Position numbers and translations under genes: made by a program. A model generated the notes under the pieces. It was not told the origin of the DNA and searched no databases. It saw only the letters and a program-made list of their open reading frames with translations. Source: Capsicum annuum (Eukaryota; Streptophyta; Magnoliopsida; Solanales; Solanaceae). Taken from it: a DNA stretch of 64,000 nt. Below are positions 24,384-36,099 of this stretch, one piece after another (position 1 is the stretch's first letter; every line of letters begins with the position of its first letter). The stretch spans positions 47,448,284-47,512,283 of the forward strand of contig NC_061119.1 in NCBI RefSeq assembly GCF_002878395.1. The letters run 5' to 3'.

Positions 24384-24629
24384 TTGGAGCAGCAGATGAG
24401 CCAAGTCTCTGCAATATTCAACCAGAGGAAGAGCGGAACTTTACCAAGTGATACAGTACAGAATCCACAGAATAATGTCTCACGCATGGCTATTAGCAGT
24501 AGAAATGGTAAGATATTACCTGGCTCTTCAGTGGGCAAACCTGTAGTTCATGAGGTAGTTGTTGATGAACTGCAAGAAGGAGGTCCAATGGAGTTTGAGA
24601 ATCTGGATAATTCTGATGATGTTTCATAG
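24384..24629 (+). pseudogene. Ath-D gag C-terminal segment
   Basis: LEQQMSQVSAIFNQRKSGTL followed by PSDTVQNPQNN and a basic/serine motif ending in NGKILPG. Athila gag proteins have the same order here (coiled 'EQQ..QIA..NQR..GTLPSDT..NP' then 'A.TLRSGK'). It ends in TAG at 24627-24629. A TAG also lies just upstream (24381-24383). Confidence 0.85.
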
Positions 24630-24656
24630 AAAGGTAAATAGAAGGAGAAGGAGGTA

Positions 24657-25163
24657 GTGCTGAAAACTATCCCAAGACCACCACCTCCCTTTCCTCAGCG
24701 GTTGAAGAAGAAAACCAATGATGCAATATTCATCAAATTTATGACAGTACTCAAGCAATTTACAATAAATGTGCCATTAGTTGTGGTGCTTTCTCTACAG
24801 GGTCTTTAGTGTAGAAAAAGGCAAAATTCGGGAGAGTTTACCATCCCTTGTACTATTGGGTCCCTAAATTTCACAAAAGCACTATACGATTTGGGAGTCA
24901 GTACAAATATAATGCCACTCGCTATATATAAGAAACTGGGTTTGGGGGATCCTACCATAACAAACATGTGATTGGTGATGGCAGATAAGTCTGTAAAGCG
25001 GCCAGTAGGTATATTACATGATGTATTGGTCAAAGTGGTCAACTTTATTCTGCCTACTGATTTTGTAGTCTTGGACTGTGAGGTGGACTTTGAAGTGCCC
25101 ATCATTTTTGGTAGACCATTCATTGCAACTCGGAGAGCTATCGTAGACATAGAGCTGAATTAG
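24657..25163 (+). pseudogene. Ath-D aspartic protease (retropepsin-like)
   Basis: Athila-type protease that would process the Gag-Pol polyprotein. Order: PRPPPPFPQRLKKK (N-terminal flank), FTIPCTIGSLNFTKALYDLG, active-site region DLGVST (Athila elements carry DLGAS in place of the common DTG/DSG), NIMPLAIYKKLGLGDPT, then [20 protein letters not shown], and the flap-to-C-terminal signature [20 protein letters not shown]. In-frame stops at about 24808 (TAG) and 24969-24971 (TGA). Length is normal for the family, but RT does not follow it. Confidence 0.88.
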
Positions 25164-25455
25164 CTAAATTTCAGTTTCAATGATAAGGAAACAAGATTCA
25201 AAATACACTCATCCATGACACCAGCAAAGAAGATGAGTGTTTTTTCAATTGTGGATGTATTCTAGAAAGATGGTAAAGGAGTTTCAATAGGTTGTCTTGA
25301 CGAAGTCTCAGTAGTCAAGAAAACTAAGTCGTGCCGCGACATTAAATCAGGCGCTATTGGGAGGCAACCCAAAATTTTTATACTCTAGTAAATTATTTAT
25401 TTTTGTAGTAGGTTATAGTTCAAAGAAGGTGGAATCGATGTATTCAGCCAAGTAC
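25164..25455 (+). other. Ath-D pol deletion junction and post-pol spacer
   Basis: After the protease come about 160 bases of poor coding text, then GTCGTGCCGCGACATTAAAT and GGGAGGCAACCC (25328-25371). In Athila elements this word group lies after the integrase, ahead of the 3' ORF. RT, RNase H and integrase, normally about 3 kb, are therefore missing. Confidence 0.75.
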
Positions 25456-26360
25456 TCCTGATGACAGTTTTGACGAGCTATCACGATTATGATAAGTTGT
25501 TAGATTTGTCGTCAGAGACCTCAGCTCTGAAAAAGGGTCTATCAAGGCTGACGACATTTATGATAATCTACACAACTGGTACAGCTTATTAGAAATGTTA
25601 TCACAAAAAGCCCAGCATTAGCTAAAACTGTGGGCCAAATTAAAAAGACCTGACCCAGTCCACAGCTTGGCCTTTCCACCTTACCGCTTAGTTTTAATTC
25701 CTTTAAGTTATTTTCCTTCCATACTTAGTATATTTTCTTCCCTTATTTAAACTCTTTCCAGGTAAACCAAGAAGAAAGATTCATTGTGTGTGTCGAGGCT
25801 CGTAATTAAAATCATAAACCTCTCTTTACTTCTTACGCATGTAATCAAAGAGAAGCTCTCCATCAGGTATGCTCGAAACCTGACCTTTCTTTGCAATAGG
25901 TAAGTGTTGAGCTAAGGTAAAATCAAGTTCCCAAGAAGTTTGAACCAAGTCCAACTTTCAAAAAGGGCTAAAAATTGGAACTAGGGTTTGCTGTGCAAGC
26001 CTAAGGCTTAAAAGTTCAGCTCAAAGAAAAAACAACAAAACTCAAGTGGATTTTAAGAATAAAATGGGACCAAAAATTGAGTTGAAGTTAAGTTAGGGGT
26101 TCTGATAAGAGATAACGACATTCATGATAATCTATCAAAACTGTGATGGCTTATTAGAAATGTCATCAAAGGTTGCTTAAAATGTTGTGAATTTGTTTAG
26201 AGCTGACGACATTTGTGATAAGCTATCACGTTTATGACGGCTTATCAGAAATGTCGTCAGAAGTTGATAAAATCTCATGGGTTATGTTTAAGGCTAACGT
26301 CATTCATGATAAGCTATCATAACTGTGATGGCTAATCAAGAAATGTCATCATACCTGGGA
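25456..26360. repeat. Spacer with dispersed GACGACATTT dyads
   Basis: Five imperfect dyads (about 25465-25515, 25548-25612, 26105-26166, 26203-26260, 26285-26350) share the words found in the Ath-D LTR. The best is 26204-26261: 21-base arms CTGACGACATTTGTGATAAGC and a near-complementary right arm ending AAATGTCGTCAG, with one mismatch. Between them (25640-26100) there is no coding sequence that I recognise. Confidence 0.8.
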
Positions 26361-26639
26361 CCTGAAGCATTACTAAACCCTTTCAAGGGTGTGGAATTTC
26401 AATGATCAATGTGTTTGTGTTTGTACTCTTGAGGGTCAACTAATGGGTTTTCTCTTGCTACAGGTCTTGAAATTTCACCCAAAGGAAAGAACTCAAAATC
26501 AACAAAGAAAGTTACCAAGGGAAGTGTATCTCAGAGGCTCTTCAATGAAAAGTCTGATTATAAAGAGGAAGAGCCTCAGCTCAGGAAGCAAAAGAAGAAG
26601 AAAAACTATTAAAATACTCTACCACCCCCGCCAATTTGT

Positions 26640-27665
26640 GTGGAGGAGCGTGAAGAAGGTGAACCTGGGCCAACAACATCCAAGCATACAACTTCTGAGC
26701 AATCGACCTCTGAGCAACAAAAGTCTGAACATGCTGCATCTGAAGAGCATAATTTAGATCAGCCTGAGTTTGAGGAACATGAGTCTGGGCAACCTAAATT
26801 CGAGGGACCATCAACTGAATCCCCTTCTTCTGAGCCATAAGATGACGAAGACTCTCTGATTCGAGGAACTATGGTCAAATGCAAGAATCCTGAATTCTGA
26901 GATGGCACTAGATAGCAGATTACCAAAGCTTAGAATATCCTCTTTTATGGGCTTCGCAGAACCAATAGAAGAGCTGTCAAGAGGTCAATCTTTGAGGAGA
27001 AAGGAATCATCACTAAAGGGTTGATTAGATACCAGGAAGTGGAGCAGAAATTTCATGGCTATAATTTAGGATGGACTACATGATGAGGAAGTTCATTCTA
27101 CCCTATGCTACTTAGGGAGTTCTATGTGAACTACCAAGCTCACTTAGAAAATATGTTCAAAGATGGAGAGAAAGCAGCTGACCAACCTTTGTTGGACAAA
27201 GTTCCGATACGAGGTGTAATGGTGAATATTTCTAAAGCAACAATCAATAGGTTCCTTCATGGCGTGAACTTCACTCCTCAAGCCACTTCACCTACTTCCT
27301 ATGCCTAGTTGAAGCATTGGGAAAATCAGCAAAATTGGTTAGCCACACTCATAGCTGATGGAGAACCGAAATGGATACCAAATCCAAGTGAAAGAATCTT
27401 CAAAGCCTTCTTAAATTCAGAGGTAAGATTTTTGTGGGGTATTGGTCATACTTGGTTGATGCCCATAGATGGTGATAATATTCTTAGGGATGATAGAGCA
27501 ATATTAGTCGCAAGTTTAGTGGTGAACCTCAAATTAAATTTTGGAGAGATTATTGCCGAAGAGATAAAAATTCATGTCTCGAGGTCTGATACAGCATATC
27601 CCTTCCCGTGTTTAATTACAAGGTTTTATAGGGAAGCATACGTGCCGAATATTGTAGGGCTATAA
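26640..27665 (+). pseudogene. Ath-D 3' ORF: putative plant transposon protein domain
   Basis: One frame carries the whole region. First a low-complexity acidic repeat (TTSEQSTSEQQKSEHAASEE, 26640-26840), then RRAVKRSIFEEKGIITKGLI, then LREFYVNYQAHL (27111 on), VPIRGVMVNISKATINRFLH, then LATLIADGEPKWIPNPSERI and RAILVASLVVNLKLNFGEII, ending PFPCLITRFYREAYVPN. This matches the domain found in Athila-type 3' ORFs annotated as 'putative plant transposon protein'; its role is unknown, and an envelope-like function has been suggested for the ORF position. In-frame stops at 26838, near 26900-26940, at about 27080 and at 27306-27308. Confidence 0.8.
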
Positions 27666-28553
27666 GAACTCCTTGCCAAGAAGACCCAAAATCCTATCAT
27701 AAATGAGGAAAATCAGCCGAGGGTAATATTTGACAGGTGAGTAGAGATTCCAATTGATCCATCGATTACAGGTACTAGTTCAGTACCTAATGCAGAGATG
27801 CCAGATTCTGAAGTTGTACCTCCAACATCTGCAACAATGGTAGAATCATCAGTGCCTAGAATTGAGACAAATCTGCCAGCTACTATGCCTACAATAGAAT
27901 TTGATTTCACTCCGATGAATTTCAAGAGAGTAGCAAAGCAGTCTAAGTGGTGTGAGGCTTAGCTTAAACTCTTTGCCAAGCAATTCATAGTTTAGTTGAC
28001 AAAAGAGTTAAGGATGCACTTGATCCTTACAAGGCCTTATCGGATAGGATTGATAAATTAGAGAACCACTTCAATGCACGATCGAATGAGAGGTCAGACC
28101 TAGAGATAGCGGTGCTTAGGTCAAAATTGGCTAAGGTAAAGATGGAGGTTAGAAAGTTACAACAACACCAATTTATGGTGTCACCGGAGCTAGTAGTGGA
28201 GGAGTCTGAGAGAGAAATCCCATTGTTTGATTTCACCAAGGAACTGGTAAATAAAAAGAAGAAGAAAAGTGAGAAGAAAGAAAATGGGAAGAGAGAGAGA
28301 CCCGATAGTGATAAAGAGTGAAAAGTAGAGAAGAGGTAAAGAAAGAAGGATGAAAAGGAGGAACTGAAGAGGGCAAGGATCGAGTCCCTAGTTGATAATG
28401 AGAGATGGGAGGCAACTATCCGAGCGAGAGCCGTAGGTGCCTCTACTACTAGGCCTTCAGAGACTGATAGACTAGCTGAACTAGAGCAAATTGAGGCACC
28501 TGATGGAGATATGGCAGCAGGATCAAGAACCCATAACCCCCGGGATTGATCCA
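27666..28553 (+). pseudogene. Ath-D 3' ORF, C-terminal charged and coiled-coil part
   Basis: Continuation of the 3' ORF with frame changes. Seen: a threonine/serine/proline stretch (27750-27900), DRIDKLENHFNARSNER with heptad spacing, ALRSKLAKVKMEVRKLQQ-like coiled coil (28112 on), and a lysine-rich tail (NKKKKKSEKKENGKRER, 28250-28310). This layout is common at the C-terminus of this protein type. The minus-strand serine-rich ORF at 28027-28563 is the antisense shadow of the lysine/glutamate-rich text. Confidence 0.65.
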
Positions 28554-29877
28554 TTTTAAGCATACTCTAACCCTAAGTTCAGATTCTTTTTGATTTTAAG
28601 TTAAGGGTGTAGAGTAAATTGTTATTGTAAAATTTTGTAGATGATTAGGAGAAATACTTGTACTTGAGGCATTTGAATTGTTTTTTGATTTTTGTACACC
28701 TCTTCAACTGGTCTAATTTTTTAACTATGTTATTTGCATTCAAGTGTGACCACTGTGCATCTTTGTATGGCATTTCTTCTAGTAACATAGTAATCATTGC
28801 TAAACAGTTGTATGAACTGAATGAGTCATAGCTTGTGATCTACTTGTGTGCCATGTGTGTGTTAGAAACTACTTACTTCCCTCTATATGCTAAAGCCAAA
28901 ACTTTCCCGATTAGTCTTACCAAGGTTGAAGGATAGGGGTTAGGAAAGGATTATAGGCCATTTCGATTTTAGCTAACCTTAGCCTAAATGAACTTCTCTA
29001 TGTTCATAATATCCCTTGATCCCTGTTTTAAGCCTAATTAGCCTATTTTTTTGTATGACAGCTGTCACCTTCTTATTTAGATCATAATGAACCTGTTTTG
29101 GCCCTGGTCCTCCTTGGTCATTGTGCACCTTGACTTAGGCAAATGGCCTAATTTGAGGGTGGCTATCATAGGGGTATGTGATATTTAATGAATATGAAGA
29201 AAGGTAGCATAAAAGAAAAGAATAAAAAGTTGTGTACAGAAGAAAGGGCAAGAAAAAAAAGTGTGAAAAAGAATAAGTAATTAAGAAAAGACTATACCCA
29301 ACCTAAATAAGTGTACTCAAGGAAAGAGAAGAGCAGAAAAGGCTAATGAGTGTAACCCTAAAAAGCTAGTGTAGTGTCAAGGAGGCTTAGTCACTTTAAA
29401 TACCATCGAGTATCCAAACAGCCCCTAGCCTGTATTACAAGCCTAAGAGAAGTCCTATCGTGATCCTAACGGACCAATATGAAGATCTGGGTAATGAAAA
29501 TAAGGGCAAGCCTATGGTACTTGGCATACACTGATTGGAACTTCGTTTTGAGAGTGAGTGTTTTGATTGTCCACATGGTTACATATATAATTCCTGATAT
29601 GAGATGAGGGGGATACCTTTGTTGTGAGGGCACACCAGTTATATTACTAGTTACTAACTTGTTCGGGTAGTGTAATAATGGTTTATGCATGGTTGTTATA
29701 ACTTAATTGATATTGTATATTGATTCCTGTGTGTTGCATTGGTGTTCTACATTGTTCTTGAATTACGTGACCCTGGAGATGGTAAAAGTGTTTTAAGATG
29801 ATATGGATGATTGACTACCAAATGTACTTCATAATCTCATAGTTGTGTTGAGTTGCTTGAGGGCAAACAATTATTTT
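28554..29877 (+). other. Ath-D 3' untranslated spacer
   Basis: About 1.3 kb between the 3' ORF and the polypurine tract with no coding remnant. Includes an A-rich tract at 29200-29300. The minus ORF at 29466-29690 has no recognisable product. Confidence 0.6.
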
Positions 29878-29893
29878 AAGTTGAGGGTATTGA
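29878..29893 (+). other. Polypurine-like tract, Ath-D
   Basis: AAGTTGAGGGTATTGA directly before the 3' LTR. Weak purine run, but placed where Athila elements have GGGGGAGTGTTGA-like text. Confidence 0.55.
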
Positions 29894-29895
29894 TG

Positions 29896-31360
29896 TGTGA
29901 GGTAATGCTAACACATTTGAGGATTTTAACTAAGAATAATTGTAAAATCTTAAACAAATTTTGTCTTTTTTGATTGGTTTATGTTTGATTTTGTAGTTTA
30001 AGCTGAAATGATAGAGAACCAATAAGAATGAAAGCAAAGAAGTTGAAATCTGAAGACAAGTATGGCTGACGACATTTGTGATAAGTCGACAGCCCTGTGA
30101 TAAGTTATCAAGTTCATCGTCAGTAGTAAATAGAGAATTGGCCTAAGTTGAAATATGTGATGATATTTTGTGAAAAGTCATCAAGGGTCTGATAAGCTGT
30201 CAAGACTGTTGTCAGCCTGAGGCAGTACAGGAGAACTGAAGCAGAGCTTTGATGACATTTTGTGATAGGCCTTCATGAAGCTGATAAGTTGTCAAGTTTG
30301 TCGTCATCCTTAAACAGGAAGAGCCAAAACTGAAGAAAGAGCTGACGACATTTGTGATAAGTCGTCAGCCTCCTGATAGGCTATAACAAATGTCGTCACC
30401 TAATCTGAGGGATTTCTGAATTCTATTATTTTGTTTCCATAATTAGGGTGAACTATTTCAAGTTTCATTTTAGGGTTTTATTGAGGTCCGCACATTGAGT
30501 TTTTACAATACTTTTGATATTTTATCTCTAATTTCTTGGCTTGAAAAATCAAATACTTTGAAGAGATTCTTATCATTATTTTAGGATTTTCCTTTGTGAT
30601 CAAATCTGAGATTCACTAGTTATTATTCTTCTTGTGGTAAGTTTAACTTTCAAAGCATGAATTTTTTTGATTTGAGCATTATGAGTGGCTAAATTCCTTT
30701 AACCAAAATTATGGGATCTAGGGTTAAGTCTTGATAATGTGCTAAGTGTTCAAGATTCAAAAGGTGGTAGGATTTCTTGATAATTCTAAGTTTTTAATTA
30801 ACATCTGTTGGTTGCAAACAATAGATAATACCTGCTTTGGTTTGCTTGAGAAAGAAATCAAATATAGTGGGAAGTGAATTATCAACAAGGACTTAGAAAT
30901 ACTCCATTTAATAATTAGCGTTGTAACAAGGTTGGTTAACTTGAGGTAAAACCTGGGCAGTGAATATAAATTCCCTAAGTTTGAGAGGATTAGGTAGTTA
31001 AATGCTTAAGTAGGTCGATAGACATTTAAGCATAACGTCGATAAAGATAACTTGTTTTCCTACCTACCCTGAGAATCTTGAACTACCATTAGCATCTGTC
31101 AAGTACTGGAAGCCCTAGTGAACATAATTCTATTTTATCATAAACTCGTGATTACGAACACTGAAACTAACGTAACCAAAAATTGCTTTTTAAACTAAAA
31201 AACCCCCATTTTTGGAAATATCCAACTATCAGTTGATTAATTTGCTAACGACTTACGTTCACACCATATTCTATGTTGGATTTGACCCTAACCTAGTTGG
31301 GTTTTATATTGACAACGATTGCTTACATTCTCATTGAGAGGTGTAGTTTAAGCGTTAGCA
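29896..31360 (+). repeat. Ath-D 3' LTR
   Basis: TGTGAGGTAAT...GCGTTAGCA, partner of 21316-22799 with many substitutions and small indels, so the insertion is not recent. The dyads at 30064-30094 and 30340-30400 correspond to those in the 5' LTR. Confidence 0.9.
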
Positions 31361-32172
31361 GTATGTTAGGTGTTCATCCTTGGGTTTTCTTCCACCCTTG
31401 GAGTTCAAGAACCCTTTTCAAAACTTTAATTATTATTCCCATGTTATGAATTGAATTATGCTCATGTTTGTGTTATCGTATTGGTTTTAAGTTAAGATAT
31501 TTTATGAGTTCCATGAAATTAAGTTAGCATGTGTGTTGAATTATGAATCTCTAATGTCAAAACCCTTGAATTTGCAAGATTCATGTTGTAGTTATGATGC
31601 CCTATGTGGTTAGTTTTCAAGTATATCAATCATGTTCCCTAGGTGTTTGATAAAATGTTCATGTGAGTAATTATGCATTGTAACCTATTGTTGTGTTGCT
31701 AAAGTTGTGATATTAGTTTATCAATTATGCTATCGAGTCCTAGGAGTATTTATTACCCAAAATCTAGTTGTTTACTTAGTTGCAGTAGTTATAGTACAGT
31801 CCTTGTAAAGGTCAAGAATAGTAGTAGTCAGTTAGTTAACAGAACTCAGTGAACTTAGTCCAGTTCAGTTAGTCAACCCGATCACAGTCAGTTCAGTTAA
31901 GCTTAGTACAACCTAGTTATTAGTGTCTTTCAGTTGGGAGTAGGGTTCAATACTGAGCTAACCTAGGGATGGGGGTATTCCTGCTAGTTAGGGTTTGAAC
32001 TTTAGTAGCAATGCTTGAGTTACAAAACTATGTAGCCAGCGTAGGGTAAGTCAGCTTCCTACTAGACTAGGGTTGACACAATCATATATACATTTCATAA
32101 ATCTTCCTACCAGATTAGGGTTGACACAACTGTTAGTATCCCCATGGAAAGGTGCTAACACCCTTCCAACTA
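31361..32172 (+). repeat. Tk-C 5' LTR, piece 2
   Basis: Resumes at GTATGTTAGGTGTTCATCC, aligned with 47695 on in the 3' LTR, and runs to CCCTTCCAACTA where Tk-E inserts. Contains CAGTTAGTT/AGTTCAGTT-rich text, typical of these LTRs. Confidence 0.88.
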
Positions 32173-34683
32173 TGTAAAACCCCACAATAATACTAAGTGT
32201 AACTCAGTCCCTTAGATCTTGATAAGGGGTCCTAGACTTAGAAAATTTCAGCAAAGTGTTAGAACTTAGTCTTTTCCAAAACCCTCAAACTTTGAGTAAT
32301 TTTTTACGACCTTCCTGACCGCTGAAAATTAGTTTCTAAGTTGATTCATGATCGGGGGAGTTAATAGTACATCTCGGGTGATTTTTCAAATTTTTGGACA
32401 AGCATAAGGGCGTGTTTGAAACTCCAAAACAGCAGCTCAGGGTGATTAGCCCGCGGCTCCTCGCCCAGTCCAGACCTTGGGGAAGTCTGCGGTGGATACT
32501 GAGCGGCCTCGGCCAGAGCGGTGCTTCAGAGCCTGCGGCGCCCTGTTCAATTCGGTCTGTGTAATTTTTTGCAGTTTTGTTCCGTATTTTAAGGGCAAAT
32601 GGGTCATTTTCCTTCACCCCAAAGCTCAATAACACAGGATTAAAGCCCTAAATAATAAAATCACACTCTTTTCACAAAATACTCTCAATAACAAGCCCTA
32701 GCTTCTTTATGTTCAAGAAAAAAACCTCAAGAATTTACCTCAATCTCCACGAAGTTAAAAATTAAGGTATGTGAAGTGTTCGTCCAAGGGTTCCTTCCAC
32801 CCTTGAAGTTCAAGAAACTATTTTTTAAAGTTCAAGTGTATTGATTTCATGAATTCCAAGTTGGGTTTGATTATAATGATTAGTTGGATTTCTAATCCTT
32901 GTTTTATTACAAGTTTCATGTGTAGTTAATTGATATATATGTAGTATCATGTGAATCCATGTTAAACCCTTGAATGTGTAAATTTACTATGGTATTCATG
33001 ATATACTAGCATGTTTCTCATTCCCAAGTTTAAGGTTATTCCTTCCATATGTTTGACAAAATACCTAAGTGAATAAAATTGTTCATTGTGATCCATTGGT
33101 AACCTTATGATGAATTCAAGCTAGAACTACATGTTCCAAATTTTCTCTCATGTAAAAGCTATACTTTGTAACTGATTGATGGAATGTCCATAAGAATTGA
33201 ATAGTGAAATTATGATATGCTAGCATGCGTTTTCATTCATGTACAAGCCCAAGAATATGTCAAAATGTCTCAGTGACAGCATTGTCAATAGTTGACTATT
33301 GTCATGTTATCAAGAAGTTCCATGTCTTAGTATTATCTATGCTATCGAGTCCTAGAAATATTTAATACCCGACAATTTAGTTGTTTACCTAGAGCCAGTG
33401 TTAGTACAAAATAGTATCAGTCATGTCATGATCAGTAGTACTCTTTGTCAAATATGAAACTCTGTAGAACTCAGTCAGTTATAGAACTCGGGAAAACTCA
33501 ATAAACTCAGTACCAGTCCAGTTTAGTTCAGTACATAAGTTTAGTGTCTTTCAGTTGGGAGTACGATTCAGGATTGAGTGAACCTAAGGATGGGGACTCA
33601 TCCGCCAGCAGAGGGTGTGATCCTTAGAAGCAGTCCTTGAATTCCAAAACTACATAGTCAACGTAGGTTGAGACATCAGCCTGCCAGTTGAGGGTTGATG
33701 AGGTGTCTTACCTGCCAGTTGAGGGTACCACTGTTCTCATTTAGAGCACCTACTATATGAGGGTGACTCAGAATTTGTATTTACCCATGGCACGGTACTG
33801 ACACCCTTCCAACTAGGGTTACAGGTTGGACCCTAAATTAGTTTAGAGAAGGGGTATGTCAGTTAGATGATTACCTCCCATAGTCTCAGTTTCAGTCTTT
33901 AGAATAGAACTCAGTTCAGTTCTACAGAAATCAGGACTGTCAGACATAGTCACTCAGTTCAGTATAGAACTCAGAATAGTTCCACAAAAATTAGGACTGT
34001 CAGATACAGTCACTTAGTTATCAGTAATACAGTATCAGTAAACTCAGATATCTGTAAACTAGTGATTTAGAACTAAGTATTAGGTGTTACCATGACCTTA
34101 GTTACAGATTAAGCATTCATGCATTTACTGTATTCCATTATGATCATGTTATTTAGTTAGTTATTGTTCATTCATATGAACCCATGCACATCAGCCTACC
34201 TTACTTAGCATACAAGTACATTCAAAGTACTGACACATACTTTTATTTTATGCTATGATGCGTTATATCATAGGTTCAAATGCATAGGCTCCCGACCGCA
34301 CATACCATCCCAATGAATAAAAAGTAGAGTTAGTGGTGAGTCCTCATAGTTTGAGGATAGATTTGTCATTTTAGTTATATCAATACTCAATTTACTTTAG
34401 TAGTCGGAGTTATTTGGGGACTTGTCCCATCAACTCCTTGTTCAGACAGTAGAGGTTTTTCTGACTAGAGTATTTCAGATAGATGTATCAGTATTCAGTT
34501 CTTAGTATTGATATTCAATATTTATTTCTTATTTGAACCTTATGGCAGATTTTTACCTAATTTCTGCATAATTATAGTATTGTTATTCAGTTATTATAGC
34601 AGTTACCAGTCATGGGTTAGCTTATGGTTCTTCAAGATTATCAACACCGTGTAGCATCCAGGGTACAGACTCGGGGCCTTACA
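32173..34683 (+). repeat. Tk-E 5' LTR
   Basis: TGTAAAACCCC...GGGGCCTTACA. Shares AACTCAGTCCCTTAGATCTT with the 3' LTR. A CG-rich block lies at 32430-32560 (CGCGGCTCCTCGCCCAGTCC type), over which a minus-strand ORF (32336-32635) opens by chance. Confidence 0.92.
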
Positions 34684-34687
34684 AATA

Positions 34688-34700
34688 TGTTATAAGAGCC
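34688..34700 (+). other. Primer binding site, Tk-E
   Basis: TGTTATAAGAGCC, a twice-mutated TGGTATCAGAGCC, 4 bases after the LTR end. Confidence 0.8.
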
Positions 34701-34759
34701 TAAGCTTTACCAGGGTCCTAGAAAGTCTGAAAGTTGTATCTAGTAGGGTCTTATGCATT

Positions 34760-34782
34760 GGTGTGTAGTGCTCCACACTTAT
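34760..34782 (+). other. Leader hairpin, Tk-E
   Basis: GGTGTGTAGTGCTCCACACT folds with a GTGTG..CACAC stem; position relative to the PBS as in the other Tekay-like elements. Confidence 0.5.
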
Positions 34783-34905
34783 GGATAGGAGACTATTAAA
34801 TGTTTAGGAAAATTTTCCCTTCTTTCAATAATTATGTCGTGTGGGTAAGCCTAAGCTCAAGTTAAACTCTTTGTCTAATCTAAGCTTCTCTTCCGTTTAT
34901 AGAAT

Positions 34906-36040
34906 ATGGCTCTTAGGATGGCTAAGGGAAGAAGAATGGGAAACTAGCCAACACCTCATCTCATCTATCCAGATCCCCTAGACGAACACGTCTCCCACAC
35001 TAAATTCAAAGAAGCTTTCACCATCCTAGCTCATTCTATGGAAGACCAGAATAAACACCCAGCTACCGTTTTGACCAACCCAGTGGACAATACTGCTGCA
35101 GCCAAGATTCGCAACTTCACCTGAATAAACCCTTCATCTTTTACTAGGTCTAAGTCAAATAAGGACCCTAATGAATTTCTTTATTAGGTGCTAAAAGTTA
35201 CAGATATTATGGGGGTGACTGATATTAAGGGTGTAGAGTGTGCTACATATCAGTTGCACGATATGGCTCACTTATGGTTCAAGAAGTGAAAAGCAGAGAG
35301 CGCAGCAGATGTAGGGCCCATAGAATGGGAGGAGTTTTCTATTGTGTTTCTTGATAGGTTCTTCCCAATGGAGTTGAAGGAAGCAAAGGTTTTTGAATTT
35401 ATAAATCTGAAGTAGGGCAACATGAAACTGAAAGAGTATTCTCTAAATTTTACTTAATTATATATATACGCTCCTCATGTTGTGGCAGATAGTAGGTCCA
35501 AAATGAGTAAGTTTGTGTCTGAGGATTCTAGTAGTGTGGTCAAGGAGTGTAGAACAATAATGTTGATTAAAGAGATGGACATATCAAGGCTCATCATCCA
35601 TGTTTAGCAGAAAGAGGAGGCTAAGAGTAGGGAAAAGTAGAGAGAGAATAAGAGGGCAAGGATAAGTAGTTTCAACTCTGCCAAGCCTAAGTTAGAGACG
35701 GAAATCATTCTCAGATTCACCCAAAATCCTCAATTCTAGCTCCAACCTCAACCAGTGCTCCAGTTCTGAAATTTAAAGATAGCAAAAGAGACAGGGAGCC
35801 AAGCCCTAAGCCTTAGGGTAGTGTCAGCACCGCCCGAACCAATCCCTTCTGCCACAAATATGGCAAAAACAACGAGGATATCTGCATGGGTAGTGATGTA
35901 TATTTTGGGTATGGAAATCTAGTTCACAAAGTTAGATATTGTCCCCAGTCAGGTTCCCAGGGTCAGCATAATCGTCCCCCAACCCAGTCAGGTCGCTCAA
36001 ATCAGCATGGTGCCTTTTCCAGTGCCACTAGTGGGTAACG
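34906..36040 (+). pseudogene. Tk-E gag (full-length, with stops)
   Basis: Chromovirus Gag. Start ATG 34906-34908 (MALRMAKGRRMGN, stop at 34945). Then HVSHTKFKEAFTILAHSMED, then NPSSFTRSKSNKDPNEFLY, then the capsid core (HDMAHLWFKK, EWEEFSIVFLDRFFPMELKE, GNMKLKEYSLNFT), then ECRTIMLIKEMDISRLIIHV and the basic linker KEEAKSREK, RENKRARISSF. The zinc-knuckle region in another frame reads CHKYGKNNEDICMGSDVYFG, then YGNLVHKVRYC: two of the Cys positions are Tyr. At least nine in-frame stops and a frameshift before the knuckle. This full version shows what Tk-A and Tk-C have lost. Confidence 0.88.
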
Positions 36041-36099
36041 CCCAAATAGACTCTATGCCCTTCAATCCCAACAGGATCAGTAAAGTTCTCCTAATGGGT

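Larger units (their letters stand above)
21316..31360 (+). mobile_element. Ath-D: Athila-like element without RT/integrase, nested in Tk-C LTR
   Basis: Two LTRs of about 1.48 kb (21316-22799, 29896-31360), Athila-type PBS, gag and protease remnants, a gap where pol should be, and a 3' ORF of the 'putative plant transposon protein' type. The left flank CACTTAGG and right flank GTATGTTAGG rejoin to match CACTCAGGTATGTTAGG in the Tk-C 3' LTR (about 47690), which gives the empty site. A 5-bp target duplication is not resolved; only one base overlaps, so one edge may have eroded. Confidence 0.88.

Noticed and set aside
28027..28563. 178-codon minus-strand, serine/phenylalanine-rich frame
   Set aside because: Antisense of the charged, lysine/glutamate-rich C-terminus of the Ath-D 3' ORF, which explains the composition.
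32336..32635. 99-codon minus-strand frame in the Tk-E 5' LTR
   Set aside because: Lies over the GC-rich LTR block; the matching place in the 3' LTR (40030-40320) is not open. No recognisable product.
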